Assembly: GCF_000234665.1 (NCBI RefSeq)
Contig: NC_018320.1
Location: forward strand, 248,001-312,000
Length of the DNA stretch: 64,000 nt
Reading direction: 5' to 3'
Source of the DNA: Leishmania mexicana MHOM/GT/2001/U1103
Taxonomy: Eukaryota; Euglenozoa; Kinetoplastea; Trypanosomatida; Trypanosomatidae
Below are positions 1-10,206 of this stretch, one piece after another (positions within the stretch are counted from its first letter, which is position 1; each line of letters opens with the position of its first letter). Made by a program: the position numbers and the translations under genes. The notes under the pieces are model-generated. The model did no database searches and was not told the origin of the DNA. It saw nothing but the letters and a program-made list of their open reading frames with translations.

Positions 1-28
1 TGCGGTTCCGCTGTGCACCTCGGGGATG

Positions 29-3000
29 CTACGTACTCGGTAGCGGGGCCTCGCACATCTCACACACCACCATATCAGGCGCATTGAGAAAGGTGCACAC
101 GGGACACGACACGCCCTGCTCCGCCATGGCCAGTGAGGCACCGACCGTAGGCGCCGCAGCAACGGCACCGGCTGCAGCCGTGTTGGCAGCAGGGGATGCT
201 GCCATTATGGATCCGCCATGGCTGCCCTGGAGTCGCGTCTCACGGAACGCCACCGTGTGCTCGTGGACGACGGACGCGGCAGATGCGCCACCGCAAGCGC
301 CGGCTTGCAGCAGCTCCGGCGGAATCGCCTCCCACTCCTCGTCGGTCGCTGCCGTTGTGGCGCACGTCTGCGCGATGATGTCGACCGACTGCACCGAGAG
401 CGTCTCGCCGTCGCGGATGCCCAGCTCCTGCAGCGTGGCATTGTCGAGCTGCGCATCCTCCGCGCCGGTGGCGGAGGTCGAAGCGGTCCCGCGAGTGTGG
501 TGGCCCGACGCCTCCATGGCGTGTGGTGGCGTCGAGCACCGCTTCAAGGGCTTGTTTTTTCCGCGCCCAATCTGCAGCACCTCGGCGGGCACCAGGTATC
601 CGTGCTTCTCGCGCAGGTGAGCACTTATATAGATCTTAAGTTGCCTGAGTGTAGTGTAATAGTGAATCCCCGCAGGGATCGCGTCGGCGTCCGTGGCGGT
701 GGTGCTGCCGCCGCCTTTCACACTCTTCGCAGCGCTGCCTCCGGCGTGCTGCACCGCGGCCGAGGTCAGCACGCTCACCGCGTCGTAGTAGTTCTTGCGG
801 CTCTTCTTCACATGTATGTGCAGCCTCAACGAGCCATTCAGGAAGGACTCGCACTGGGCGTCAAATTTGGCGAGCATTGCAGCGCAGCACTGCGCACAAG
901 TAGAGGGCCACAGCTGGCGCGCACCGTTGTGAAAGCGCACCTGAATGACGGCGGCCGCCACGGGAACAGTCTGCGCACGAGACTTCGGCACCGGCGTCGC
1001 TGCGGGCGGTGACGGCGTCGACAGGGACGCAGCCGTGCAGTCGCCTGCCGAGGCTGCAGAGGGATCTGTTGGCTTCTTCGCTGCCTCTGCCGAGGCCACA
1101 TCCTCCGCCGTCTCCGCGTCCACGTCCGTCACCTCCGCGCGAGGCTCAGCACCTCCCACTGCTGCCCCAGCAGTGGCCGCGCCCGTGACGCCGCCGGTCC
1201 ACGACACCACACGCTCCAGCATCCCCGGCTCGCCGTACTGTGCCAGCAACGCAACATACTCATCCATCGGCAATATCACCATGGGTGGTAGCCAGCACTG
1301 ACTGCGGTACTCCGCCTCAGTGGGGCCCGTCGGCGGTGAAGTCGCAGATGACGCACCGGCCCGCTCCGCCCGCACACCGCTCCAGAGCAACTCGGCCCGC
1401 TTCGCCCGCGCCCCTTGCCAGAAGCCATCGGACGGGTTCAGCCACGACACCTCCAGCAGGCTCTCCGAGTGCGCGCACTTGAATGTTTCGAATGAGATTC
1501 GCGGCAGTGCCAGCATGGGCTCGTCGTCCGCATCATCGCCGCCTTTGCCGGCGTCAGACTTGCTGCCCTCGCTCTGCATCGCCGCGTACCACCGCGCCAC
1601 CCACCACGTCGGCACACAGCCATACGCGACGGTGCAGTCTGGCACCGTCTGCGCCGTCATTTTCTCCAGCGCCTCCTCGGCGTAATACAAGCGGCCCTCA
1701 AGCGTCTGCGGCTCTGGCGGCGCCGCTGCTGCAGTTGCCGTTTCTGGCGGCGACGGAGCCACAGGCGAGGAAGGGACGTTCGTTGCGCCTGCACCCCGCC
1801 CACCACTACGGCCGCCCCCACTGCGCCGCATCGTCACGCTCGCATTCCAGGCGGCGTCGCGCTGCCGCTTCTTCATCAGTGATGTGCGCAGTCGCTGCAC
1901 CTCGCTTGACTGATGGGCCACTCGCTGCTGGTGCGCCTCTACCCACTTCTTCACGTACTCACGGTACTCGCGCTCGCCGTGCTGCTTGAAGAAAAGCCGA
2001 TTCGGGTGCTGGGCAGCGAGCAGCTGCTCCTCGTTCTCCGCCCCGGTAGCGAGCAGCAGCTGCGCGACCCCAGCGGGACAGGTCATGGCTCCGGCAAGCC
2101 ACAGCGATGGGTAGCGCTTGCGCTCCTCCATCCTCTTCATGCGCTGCTGGTGGCGCGAGGTCAGATGCTGCACGCTTGACCGCATGCACTCCTGGCACGT
2201 CGTGCTTGTTTCCGAGGCAGGGATGAGCGGAAGAAAGTAGTGTTCCACGTCGTCCTTGTTCACGCTCCAGTGCGGGTCCGACGTGCGCAGGGCACCAGAG
2301 CGATGCGCCATCGTGAGCACCTCCACAAAGCGGTGCACCCAGTAGCGGCGCAAGGAGTCTGGGATAGCCACGACCTTCTGACCAGGGCGCAGGGCACCGT
2401 GCGGGCATACCAGGTACACCGACAGGTTCAAGTCGCCGCGGTCCACGTTGAGGGTGGCCAGGCTGAACGGGTGGTCAGGGTTCGCGATAGACATCGAGAC
2501 CGTCTCGGGCACCGCAGGAGACGCCGAAGAGGAGGCGGAAGAGGCGGGGGCGGTCACCGCTGCTGCCGTCAACGTCGTCGACGGCGACGACAACGACGCC
2601 GGTAACGGCGGCGGCGCCACACGCGCCTCACACATAACCAGCACACCCGTGTAGCCTTCGGCCTGCCGCACGCGTCCCCAGGCAAGCTGATTCGTGTAGA
2701 ACGAAGCCCACGCCTCGACGACGGTCTTGCTGACGAGCACGCGCTGCTGCTGCCCATCCTCCCTCTTCTCCTCAGCCTCCTGCTGCTGCGTGCTCTGTGT
2801 CACTGCAGTTGACGTGGCGGCTCCGGGTCCCGCGCCGCTGTCGCCCTCGTCTCCCTCCTCGCCTGCAGCGTGCCCCTTCGGCCGCTCCGCCTCTTCCCAC
2901 GCGCGGGTGAGGCTGAGCTCCGCCTCCTCGTCCTCCGCCGTGCGCGACGCGAGCGCCCGCACGCCGGCGGCCATGGCAGCGACACAGACCGGGCACAGGT

Positions 3001-5746
3001 TGGCTTCCATAAGGGTGCAACACAGCTGAGGGCCGCAGGCGGCGCCGCCGCCAGCCAACGACTCGCGCAAGCGGGTCGTCATCGACGACCCCGGTGTGGA
3101 GGGCGATGCAGGTCTGTCGCCGTTCGCCGCCACTGGCAAGGGCGAGCCGCAGACAGCGAGAAAATGGGCCAGCTTTGAGTACGCAGATGCCGATACCACC
3201 TTGTACGATGCCCAGGGCAACACACAGCCGTGCGCACAGGTTACCGAGGGCAACGCTTGCAGCAACGAGTACTGGCGCACTTGCTGACGAACCTCTTCAG
3301 CAGTCTGCATGTGGCCATAGCGGAGGGGGCTCACCGTGGCAGTCACCACGGTCCCCTCAACCGCAGCGCTAGCGCCACTGCCCGAGGCGCCTTCCTCGGA
3401 CCCGACAACAAGCGGCTTCGCGTCAATACCAGCAGCACCGCTCGAAAGCGCAGCGTCGACACTGTCGCTCGCCGGGCCTGCGGTGGCGTCCAAGTCCCTC
3501 TTGCTGCGCTTCAGCTTCGACTCGGCACCGCCGCCGAGCGCCGCCGCGTCCACGTAGGCAGGCAAGAAGAAGCGGCCGAAGTGCTGCAGCCAGCGGGTGG
3601 GGAGGACGTACAGTGACGATGTGGCCGTCGTCGCGGTCGATATCCACGCCGGGGCACTCGAGGCGCTCGTGGCACTCTCAAACACAGCCTTCGCGGCGGT
3701 GGCCCATAAGTCGAACAGCGCCGCTGCCTGCGCGCGCTGCTCCATCCAGTTGTGGCGCTTGGTAAGGCAGTCATCATTCACGCGATCAACGTACTGACGC
3801 AAGTACACGGGGTACTCCGCAGGGGTGGGGGTGGCGCTGGTGGACGGAACGGGAGCAACTGGCTGCAACTGTGGTGATTTGCCCGTGTTGGGCGGCGCCG
3901 ACACCGACGCAGAACTGGGAGATGAGGACGATGTGGCGATGCGGTGGTACACGAGCAGGTAAGCGTCTGGCGACGCGCCGCGCTGCCCTTGGTAGCGGTT
4001 CAGCTTGGACACATCTGCGTCGTTGAAGCTCAGCCACGAGCTGCCTCTGCTACCACCGCTGCTGCCCGGCTCCGCCGAGACGCCGGAGACCTTCCCGTGG
4101 TAGGTGTAGTGGCCGGATACGGCGGTGTCGCCGAGGTGGTTCACGACACCGCGCAGCTCGTACAAGTGGTGGGCGTCGCTCTCCTCTGACGCCACGCTCT
4201 CACCGCCAGCGGCTCTAGACGTGGTGTTCCGCTTCTGCTCGTGCCACTGGCGCATGTACGTCGCCATGTCGAGCTGCAGAGGGAAGGTGGTGGTGGTGGT
4301 CACCTTGTGCCGCTGCAGCGACTGCAGGTCGAACTCGAAGCGGTTCCAGTGGATGACGAGCACGTCTGGCAGGGTCCGCATATATTGTAGCGACGTGGCC
4401 ACCGCCGTGTGGCCGCATTGCTCGCACATAAAGCCGTCCACCGCCTCCGGCTTCGAGAACTCCGACAGGGAGTCCTCCAGGGTGGGGCAAACAGGTAGCG
4501 AGAGATACAGGAACGGCTCCGCTCGCTTGGAGGACCGGCCGCAAGAGCCGCACCGCCGGTCGTACAGCAGCGTTCCGGAGAAGGTACTGGTGACGGCAGC
4601 CTTCACCGTTGGGCCGCAATGGCACCGCAGCCAGTCCAGCAGCAAGGTGAAAAACTCCTGCGCATCCTGCTGCACCTTCACGTCAAGGGAAAGGTACGTG
4701 GCGAACGACTTCGGGTCCGCGCCGGCGCCTTCACGGCTGAAGGCCATTAATGCAAAGAGCTCCCTGAGCCCCGACTCGGCCAGCTGGTTAACGCCGGTGC
4801 CGCCTTGCGCCTCCGTGGCCGCCGCGCAGGGATGGTCGTGCGCTGCGGCGTCGTCGTTAAGGATGGCGTGGCGCACCCGGGCGATGCTGAAGATGAGCTG
4901 TAGCACGGCGCTGAAGTAGCACGTGTTCATCAAGTTGCGCACGCCACGCCACAGGCAAGGGAAAGCCGGGTCGCTCATGACGGTGCTCTCGGTGGCGTCG
5001 CCGGCAGCCGTCGCGCTTCCTGTGGCCTCTGCTAAGTCTTCGCGAGTGCTCTTCGTGGCTCGCGCTCCGCCCTGTTCGCGCCCTGTCGGGGCGGAAGATG
5101 AGGACGCGGGGTCGGCATTCACCGTCGTTACGCTGCTGCACTTCACCGTGGGCAGCGGCACCACATACGGACCGTCCCCCATTAACGCCTTCAAGCAGTC
5201 CTCGCGCGTGGCAGCGTCGCTGCCAAGCAGCTGGAGCCCCGCCATGCACCGCGGCGACGCCGTGCAGTTCACCAGACGCTCATTCTTGGCTGTGTGCTTC
5301 GTCATGCATGGCGTGTTCAAGCGGTACGCCTTGCGTATCAGTGCAGGTGGCAGGACCGCGCGCAGCGCCTGCATCTCATCGGAGAGCGCGCCGCCCTCGA
5401 TAGGGTGCAGAGACGGCTGATTCGCCACTGCTTCCCCGACGGAGTCCGGAGAGGCAGCATGGGAGTACCCATCCATACTCTCCTCCGCATCCACATCGAT
5501 CAGCGTACGACCATCCTCCACTGCTGCTCCCGATGCCTCGACAATCGACTCGATGGGAGTGGCACCGGTGGCGGTAGAGCGTGACGGTGGAGCCAGAATC
5601 CCCAGCAGCTCCTGTCGGGGGGTGTAGTGAGCACGCGCACATCCCTCGAGCACCTCCGACGCCCAGAGATCCCCCACACCTAGCAGAGCAGCGGACGCCG
5701 TCCCCGTCACGCAAGCGCTCATGAGTGCGATGCGCTGTGGGGGCAA
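29..5746 (-). CDS. USP48-like ubiquitin carboxyl-terminal hydrolase (1905 aa)
   Basis: This is a cysteine deubiquitinase of the USP (C19) family. The Cys box NLMNTCYFSAVLQ places the nucleophile at Cys276. The His box SGHYTYHGK gives His546, and FNDAD gives Asn575/Asp576. CxxC pairs around residues 400-450 (CGSCG, CEQCG) fit the USP zinc-binding fingers. After the catalytic core come several DUSP-like segments carrying repeated Cys-His-Gly motifs (CAHGC, CPHGA). A ubiquitin-like segment follows at about 1690-1800. A RanBP2-type zinc finger closes the protein (Cys1881, 1884, 1895, 1898, spacing C-x2-C-x10-C-x2-C). USP plus DUSPs plus a C-terminal UBL is the plan of USP48, which is known to act on ubiquitin in chromatin and proteasome settings; the substrate here is not known. 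The usual Gly of the NLGNTC box is Met. The long Ala/Ser-rich linkers are typical of Leishmania. Met9 is an alternative start. It is the last gene of the window; only 28 bases lie beyond its stop. Confidence 0.9.
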   Translation of the reverse strand: MPPQRIALMSACVTGTASAALLGVGDLWASEVLEGCARAHYTPRQELLGILAPPSRSTATGATPIESIVEASGAAVEDGRTLIDVDAEESMDGYSHAASPDSVGEAVANQPSLHPIEGGALSDEMQALRAVLPPALIRKAYRLNTPCMTKHTAKNERLVNCTASPRCMAGLQLLGSDAATREDCLKALMGDGPYVVPLPTVKCSSVTTVNADPASSSSAPTGREQGGARATKSTREDLAEATGSATAAGDATESTVMSDPAFPCLWRGVRNLMNTCYFSAVLQLIFSIARVRHAILNDDAAAHDHPCAAATEAQGGTGVNQLAESGLRELFALMAFSREGAGADPKSFATYLSLDVKVQQDAQEFFTLLLDWLRCHCGPTVKAAVTSTFSGTLLYDRRCGSCGRSSKRAEPFLYLSLPVCPTLEDSLSEFSKPEAVDGFMCEQCGHTAVATSLQYMRTLPDVLVIHWNRFEFDLQSLQRHKVTTTTTFPLQLDMATYMRQWHEQKRNTTSRAAGGESVASEESDAHHLYELRGVVNHLGDTAVSGHYTYHGKVSGVSAEPGSSGGSRGSSWLSFNDADVSKLNRYQGQRGASPDAYLLVYHRIATSSSSPSSASVSAPPNTGKSPQLQPVAPVPSTSATPTPAEYPVYLRQYVDRVNDDCLTKRHNWMEQRAQAAALFDLWATAAKAVFESATSASSAPAWISTATTATSSLYVLPTRWLQHFGRFFLPAYVDAAALGGGAESKLKRSKRDLDATAGPASDSVDAALSSGAAGIDAKPLVVGSEEGASGSGASAAVEGTVVTATVSPLRYGHMQTAEEVRQQVRQYSLLQALPSVTCAHGCVLPWASYKVVSASAYSKLAHFLAVCGSPLPVAANGDRPASPSTPGSSMTTRLRESLAGGGAACGPQLCCTLMEANLCPVCVAAMAAGVRALASRTAEDEEAELSLTRAWEEAERPKGHAAGEEGDEGDSGAGPGAATSTAVTQSTQQQEAEEKREDGQQQRVLVSKTVVEAWASFYTNQLAWGRVRQAEGYTGVLVMCEARVAPPPLPASLSSPSTTLTAAAVTAPASSASSSASPAVPETVSMSIANPDHPFSLATLNVDRGDLNLSVYLVCPHGALRPGQKVVAIPDSLRRYWVHRFVEVLTMAHRSGALRTSDPHWSVNKDDVEHYFLPLIPASETSTTCQECMRSSVQHLTSRHQQRMKRMEERKRYPSLWLAGAMTCPAGVAQLLLATGAENEEQLLAAQHPNRLFFKQHGEREYREYVKKWVEAHQQRVAHQSSEVQRLRTSLMKKRQRDAAWNASVTMRRSGGGRSGGRGAGATNVPSSPVAPSPPETATAAAAPPEPQTLEGRLYYAEEALEKMTAQTVPDCTVAYGCVPTWWVARWYAAMQSEGSKSDAGKGGDDADDEPMLALPRISFETFKCAHSESLLEVSWLNPSDGFWQGARAKRAELLWSGVRAERAGASSATSPPTGPTEAEYRSQCWLPPMVILPMDEYVALLAQYGEPGMLERVVSWTGGVTGAATAGAAVGGAEPRAEVTDVDAETAEDVASAEAAKKPTDPSAASAGDCTAASLSTPSPPAATPVPKSRAQTVPVAAAVIQVRFHNGARQLWPSTCAQCCAAMLAKFDAQCESFLNGSLRLHIHVKKSRKNYYDAVSVLTSAAVQHAGGSAAKSVKGGGSTTATDADAIPAGIHYYTTLRQLKIYISAHLREKHGYLVPAEVLQIGRGKNKPLKRCSTPPHAMEASGHHTRGTASTSATGAEDAQLDNATLQELGIRDGETLSVQSVDIIAQTCATTAATDEEWEAIPPELLQAGACGGASAASVVHEHTVAFRETRLQGSHGGSIMAASPAANTAAAGAVAAAPTVGASLAMAEQGVSCPVCTFLNAPDMVVCEMCEAPLPST

Positions 5747-7240
5747 TCACGGAGAGACTGAGAGGTGCGGGTGCGGAGGAAGACAGGGAGAAGCGGACGG
5801 GGACGAGCGCACAAGGATGAAAGAGGCGCCAGCAACACAAGACGACAGGCGCGAGGGCGATGGGGAAGGAGAGGGTGAGGGCGTCAAGGAAGCGCGCTAC
5901 AGCAACCAGAGCAGCGACCGCCAATCACGAAAGGGAAGGGACGAGCAACCAATAGCGACGCCCGCACGCTCCAACGCGTGAGACCAAAGGGAGGGAGGAG
6001 GGAGCGAGGGAGACCCCAGAGAGAGAGTAAAGCAAACAGTTCATCGAATACGCGTGCCACATCGCACGGGCCTGATGGTGGTTGTAGGAGGTGTAGTGAG
6101 CGAGGCGAGGAGAGCCACTGGGCCGCCGCCACCGGGACCGTCAGCTCTGCTTTCTTCGCGGTAACTGAAGTCGGGATCTGAGTAAGCAAGCGTCAACGGC
6201 CGCGCATGTGTGTGCTCGTTGATCGCAGAGTTGTGCGCTGGTGGATGTTGGGATTACGCCACTGGTCGATTCGTGTCATTCTCCCTCCTCTCCCCTCCCC
6301 TCCCCCCGCGCGCTGTCAATGAACGCAAAGGGAGGGGGAAAGGGGGGACGCACGCCGCAACGACGTCCCCCGTCTCTGTCGGCAAGAGGCGGTAAGGGGG
6401 AGGGAGAGGATGACGTGTTGCGCGGCAGACGATGCGCAGACGGTGATAAGCGACAGCCAGACAACAATCTTTGCACAATGACGTCCTCCACTGCTTCTGC
6501 CTGTGTGTCGGTCACCTTCTCCCCCACCACCACCACCACTCGCCTTGCTCCGAGGCAACCAGGCAGGGAGGGGGCAGGAGGAGAGTCGTGTTGCGGGGGC
6601 GATGGCGACGGAGGCCGCACCAACAGGATGTGCGAGAGAAAGAGAGACGGCGGTGGAGTCAGGAGGGCGGCGACATCAAGTACACGAGTGGCACACTGCG
6701 AGGTGGAGAGACAGAGAAGATGGCAGAAGAAGCGCAGGCACAGAGAGGTCCGCCTCCACTGCGGGCATGCTCGTGCACGTGCACACAACAAGCTCTTCTG
6801 CCCCCCACCCCACCCCACCCCCAACGGGTAAGCAGGGCTCCAGCGCACGATACTTCTTCTGCTGTGCTTTCATCGCGTCGTGAAGCAAGTCCTCCTGTGT
6901 CTGTGAACGCGCATGTGGGAAGAGGAGCTCGCACGGCCGCGCGAAAGCGTGGCGCCCGCTTCATCCTCCCTGCCGCATCGTCTGCGACCCCTCCGCCCGG
7001 GACGGATTTGGGCAGGGAGAAAGAGAGCGAAGATCAGACGGTCAGGACAAGGAGACCCTCCCCCCCCCCTTCCCAGGGCAACGCCACACTTTGATGCGTA
7101 CGCTATGTCGCCAGCGGGGCCGTGGGCGTCCCTCGGACGCTGCGCGGAGCCGGCCGGACCGCCGTCCTCTTCCTTTAAAAAAAACAAAGCAACCACCACC
7201 ACGACACAAGAGCATCACCAGCCGCGACGCGGCGACTCGC
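5747..7240. other. Intergenic spacer (3' UTR of the TDP2-like gene, 5' UTR of the USP gene)
   Basis: No convincing gene is present. Minus-strand ORFs here (for example 5884-6189 and 6276-6848) are low-complexity and overlap in several frames. The plus strand is purine-rich from about 5755 to 6030, which gives the minus-strand pyrimidine tract expected upstream of the USP gene. A C-rich run at 6801-6823 is G-rich in the transcript. Confidence 0.7.
6801..6823 (-). other. G-quadruplex-type motif in the presumed 3' UTR of the TDP2-like gene
   Basis: The minus (RNA-sense) strand carries four runs of four or more G separated by single T bases. This meets the usual G-quadruplex pattern with one-base loops. 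It lies about 420 nt downstream of the stop at 7241. Function is unknown. Confidence 0.5.
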
Positions 7241-9463
7241 TCACGAGAGTAGGGTGAGTAGTGGGTACTGGTCCGAGACGGAGCAGCGCACGCGAGAGTT
7301 TACCCGAGCCTGTCGCAGCGACGAGGGCACCGCCTCCCCAACTCTTGTTGTCTGGGACGCAGCCACAGCTGCTGCTGCAGCCTCTCCCGGCTCGCTCCCA
7401 GCAGTCGCCGACGGTGTCAGCATGGTGAACCTGTGTGTGCCGTACTGAGCTGTGATGTACCGTGTATGCCAGGCCTGCTCGGCCGCTGACAGCTCCACCT
7501 CCACTGTGGGTCGCAGCACCACTACTCGACAGTGGCGATACTGCTGCAGGAAAGGGTGAGCAGAGAGGTGTCCGCTTCGAGAAGCTGGGCCACGGCGCAC
7601 CCAAGCGCGCAGCAGACAGCGCTGGAACCGCCCCGCGACCTCTGGCATGCCCACAGTGATGTCGCCTGACGTGCAAACATCGTCGTTACCATCCTCTGCC
7701 GCGAGATGACACTCCATCGCTGAAGAGGCCTCCAAGCTGCCATCACAGTGCTCAGCGCCCTCAACAAATTCGCCCCCGCACGCAGATGAAGAGCGTAGCT
7801 GCCACGAGCCCGTCGCACTGTCCCGAGAAGCGGCGAGCAGGATCGGTGTGCCGGCCGGAGCGTCAGCGGCTACTGTGACAACGGTGGTGCTTGTCGTCTC
7901 CGTGGTTTTGCCGCTCGTCGTCCCTGCGGCAGCCGCACTCCTCAGAGCGCCATGCGTTGTTGAGGCCTGAGGTGGAGGCGGCGACAGCGGACTCCTGACC
8001 GTCGCCGCGGCCTCATCCATGCGCATGAGCCTCTGCATCGCCGTCGATGATGCTACGTTGCGAGAGGGCCGGAAGTAGAAGTAGTTCGTCGCGTGATCAA
8101 CGCGGTGGCGCGCGCACGTGTTTGTTGTCCGCTCCTGTCCCGCCGGCGACCCTGCCCGCACCCACGTGTCCTCGAAGCCAGGGATGTGCTCGCGTGCGCC
8201 AGTGAAGAGGTTGCCGACCAGCACGTCGGGGCGCACGTGGTGATAAACCCAGTCGAGCGCCATCGCACGGTGTGCGTCCAGCTGACCTGGCGCCCGTCCG
8301 TGTCGCTTGGCAGCAGACAGAGACGATGGCTGCTGCGCCTGGAGCGTAAAGGGACTACCCTCGGCGCTGATCGCAGCGTCGGCTAGCAGACCCCCCGTGT
8401 TCGTGCCGAGACTCTTGCCGCGGTACGAGAGGTCCAGAGTGGTGAGAACGCAGCGGTGGCACGGTGAGTCAGCCTCGCTGCCACCTGGGTCTGCGCCACT
8501 CTGCTTCGTCGCCGAGCTCGTCGAGTTGTGCGTCTCAGACGAGGCGATGTCCGAGGAGGGGGCATCACCCTTTAAAGTGCGCGGAGGCAGCACAGCAGGG
8601 GTGCGGCTGCGCAACTCCACCGTGAGGCCAGCACCCATGCCAGGAAGCAGCTGAGCGTCCCACACAGAGCCCTCCTTGATGAACAGCTGCACTTCGCCGC
8701 AGCGGCCGTTGCGGGCACGGCCGACAAGACGGTAGCGGTACGAGGGCGAGGAGGCGGCTGAGGCCGTCGGGGAGCTTGCAGCAGGTGTAGGCGCCCCCGT
8801 GGTCTGTGGCTTCGGCTCATGGCAGTCTGCATTCAGTGATGCTACGGTGATTCCAGGTGCTACTGGTGCAGCTGACGCCGATGAAGTCGGTGAAGCGCTG
8901 CTTGGTTGCTGCTGTTGCAAATCGCGCGCGAGCTCGGCGCAGTATATGCGAAGACGCCTTTCCGGTGCCGGCCTTGGTGGCTTCGCTACGATGCCCTCGT
9001 CAGGACCGTTGATGAGCGCCTCCGCGAGTTCTGGGGTGGAGTCTTGAAGAGCGACCACGTCTGACGCGGCGGCCCGGATCGTCTCGCACACAAGAGGAAT
9101 GCGCTCCGCTATGGACAGGCGGCGCCTGCAACGGTGGTGGGTATGGCCTGAGCCGTCCACTGCCCACGACAGGATAGAGAGTGGCGGCGGAGGTGGGGCA
9201 CGTGGTGACCGTGCCGTGGCCAGTGGTTGCGACGGCGACGACTTCGGCACGGACGCCGTCCCGTATGACGGTGGTGGTGACGTCGCAGTAGACGAGGCCG
9301 CTGTTGATGCATAGCAACACGTAAGCACCATCGCGCTGAGGCTACCACAAGGGCGCGCAGCACAGGTGCGCCTGAACGACGTAGCGAGGCCATGCGTCCA
9401 GCACACGTCACGGCTGCAGGCGCGGTGCGTGGCTCGAGCACGATGGAGTCGCTGTCTGAGCAT
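7241..9463 (-). CDS. Degenerate TDP2-like endonuclease/exonuclease/phosphatase-fold protein (740 aa)
   Basis: The order of blocks matches the EEP fold, closest by eye to tyrosyl-DNA phosphodiesterase 2. First comes a strand plus helix ending in VVALQDSTPELAEAL, where Asp141 stands in place of the metal-binding Glu of LQE. A VQLFIKEG strand follows, then LTTLDLSYRGKSLG, where EEP enzymes have the conserved H-L strand. Next is DVLVGNLFTG (Asn418), in place of GDTN, followed by a Trp-containing segment resembling the TDP2 core. The block RFQRCL and a possible SAH are near the C-terminus, where TDP2 has RFDR and SDH. Acidic catalytic positions are therefore mostly replaced, so nuclease activity is doubtful. 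The start at 9463 is the first ATG after a plausible splice acceptor at 9515-9516. A downstream Met at 9331 is the alternative. The Arg-rich N-terminus could be a mitochondrial presequence. Long Ser/Thr/Ala-rich inserts separate the blocks. Confidence 0.6.
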   Translation of the reverse strand: MLRQRLHRARATHRACSRDVCWTHGLATSFRRTCAARPCGSLSAMVLTCCYASTAASSTATSPPPSYGTASVPKSSPSQPLATARSPRAPPPPPLSILSWAVDGSGHTHHRCRRRLSIAERIPLVCETIRAAASDVVALQDSTPELAEALINGPDEGIVAKPPRPAPERRLRIYCAELARDLQQQQPSSASPTSSASAAPVAPGITVASLNADCHEPKPQTTGAPTPAASSPTASAASSPSYRYRLVGRARNGRCGEVQLFIKEGSVWDAQLLPGMGAGLTVELRSRTPAVLPPRTLKGDAPSSDIASSETHNSTSSATKQSGADPGGSEADSPCHRCVLTTLDLSYRGKSLGTNTGGLLADAAISAEGSPFTLQAQQPSSLSAAKRHGRAPGQLDAHRAMALDWVYHHVRPDVLVGNLFTGAREHIPGFEDTWVRAGSPAGQERTTNTCARHRVDHATNYFYFRPSRNVASSTAMQRLMRMDEAAATVRSPLSPPPPQASTTHGALRSAAAAGTTSGKTTETTSTTVVTVAADAPAGTPILLAASRDSATGSWQLRSSSACGGEFVEGAEHCDGSLEASSAMECHLAAEDGNDDVCTSGDITVGMPEVAGRFQRCLLRAWVRRGPASRSGHLSAHPFLQQYRHCRVVVLRPTVEVELSAAEQAWHTRYITAQYGTHRFTMLTPSATAGSEPGEAAAAAVAASQTTRVGEAVPSSLRQARVNSRVRCSVSDQYPLLTLLS

Positions 9464-9514
9464 GCCACTGTCGCTGTTCCGGTGTGTCCGTGGGCGTGTG
9501 TGCGCGCGCAACTG

Positions 9515-9516
9515 CT
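9515..9516 (-). promoter_or_regulatory. Putative SL trans-splice acceptor AG for the TDP2-like gene
   Basis: On the minus strand a pyrimidine-rich run (plus-strand purines at about 9527-9542) is followed by CAG. The first ATG after it is the one at 9463, giving a 5' UTR of about 51 nt. Inferred from sequence only. Confidence 0.4.
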
Positions 9517-10206
9517 GGGCATCAAATGTGAAAGAGGAAAGGCGGGTTGCGACAGCAAGCGGTGCCGCAGACACAACTCCCTTCACCGTGCAGCCAAGCA
9601 CAGGGAGACACGGGCACGCACGAGGAGATGGCGGGTGAGCGCCAAGAGAGGTGAAGCGGCACCGGCGGAGGCGCTCGTCGACACAAACGGAAGAAAGGAA
9701 AACGAATGCAGGGAAGGGCGAGGAAGTAACGGAGAGAGATGTCGTGTAACGAGTGCGACCCATCATGTACATCCGTGGTGTGTGTGTGTGTTAGCGTCCG
9801 CGCCGGTGCCCACGCTGTCGCACTCCTTCCACACACACACGCACGCACGCACACCTCGGAAGAGACAGGAGACAACGCGCTGCCTCACGCACAGACACCT
9901 TCCCCTTGCGCACAGGAAGGGTGCCGCCGTGTATGCTACGCGCCTCTCGCAAGAGACGCGCGTTCCTCCACGTACAGAACCTAACCAAGAGGGGAGAGAG
10001 GGGGTGGGACATACGCGGCACAACAGCGGCCTTTGCAGGTGTTCTGCAGGGCATTCCCCCTCCGACACACAACACCCGTGAGAGTGACCCTACACCAACA
10101 AGAGAAGCAGAGACATAGAGAGAGACACACGTGCATAAGCCGTGCCTCGTTGTGGAGCAGGAGCGCAGACGTCACCTCTCTCGAAAGGTGCAGCAGGCCT
10201 TCGCTC
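9517..10206. other. Intergenic spacer
   Basis: Presumed 3' UTR of the HAD gene. It holds short GT/AC runs (about 9779-9791 and 9833-9853). No ORF has convincing coding character on either strand. Confidence 0.6.

Noticed and set aside
84..4919. Long plus-strand ORFs antisense to the USP gene (for example 84-620, 4125-4919)
   Set aside because: High-GC coding DNA gives long open antisense frames. These follow the USP codon phase and show no domain of their own. The same holds for plus-strand ORFs across VPS13.
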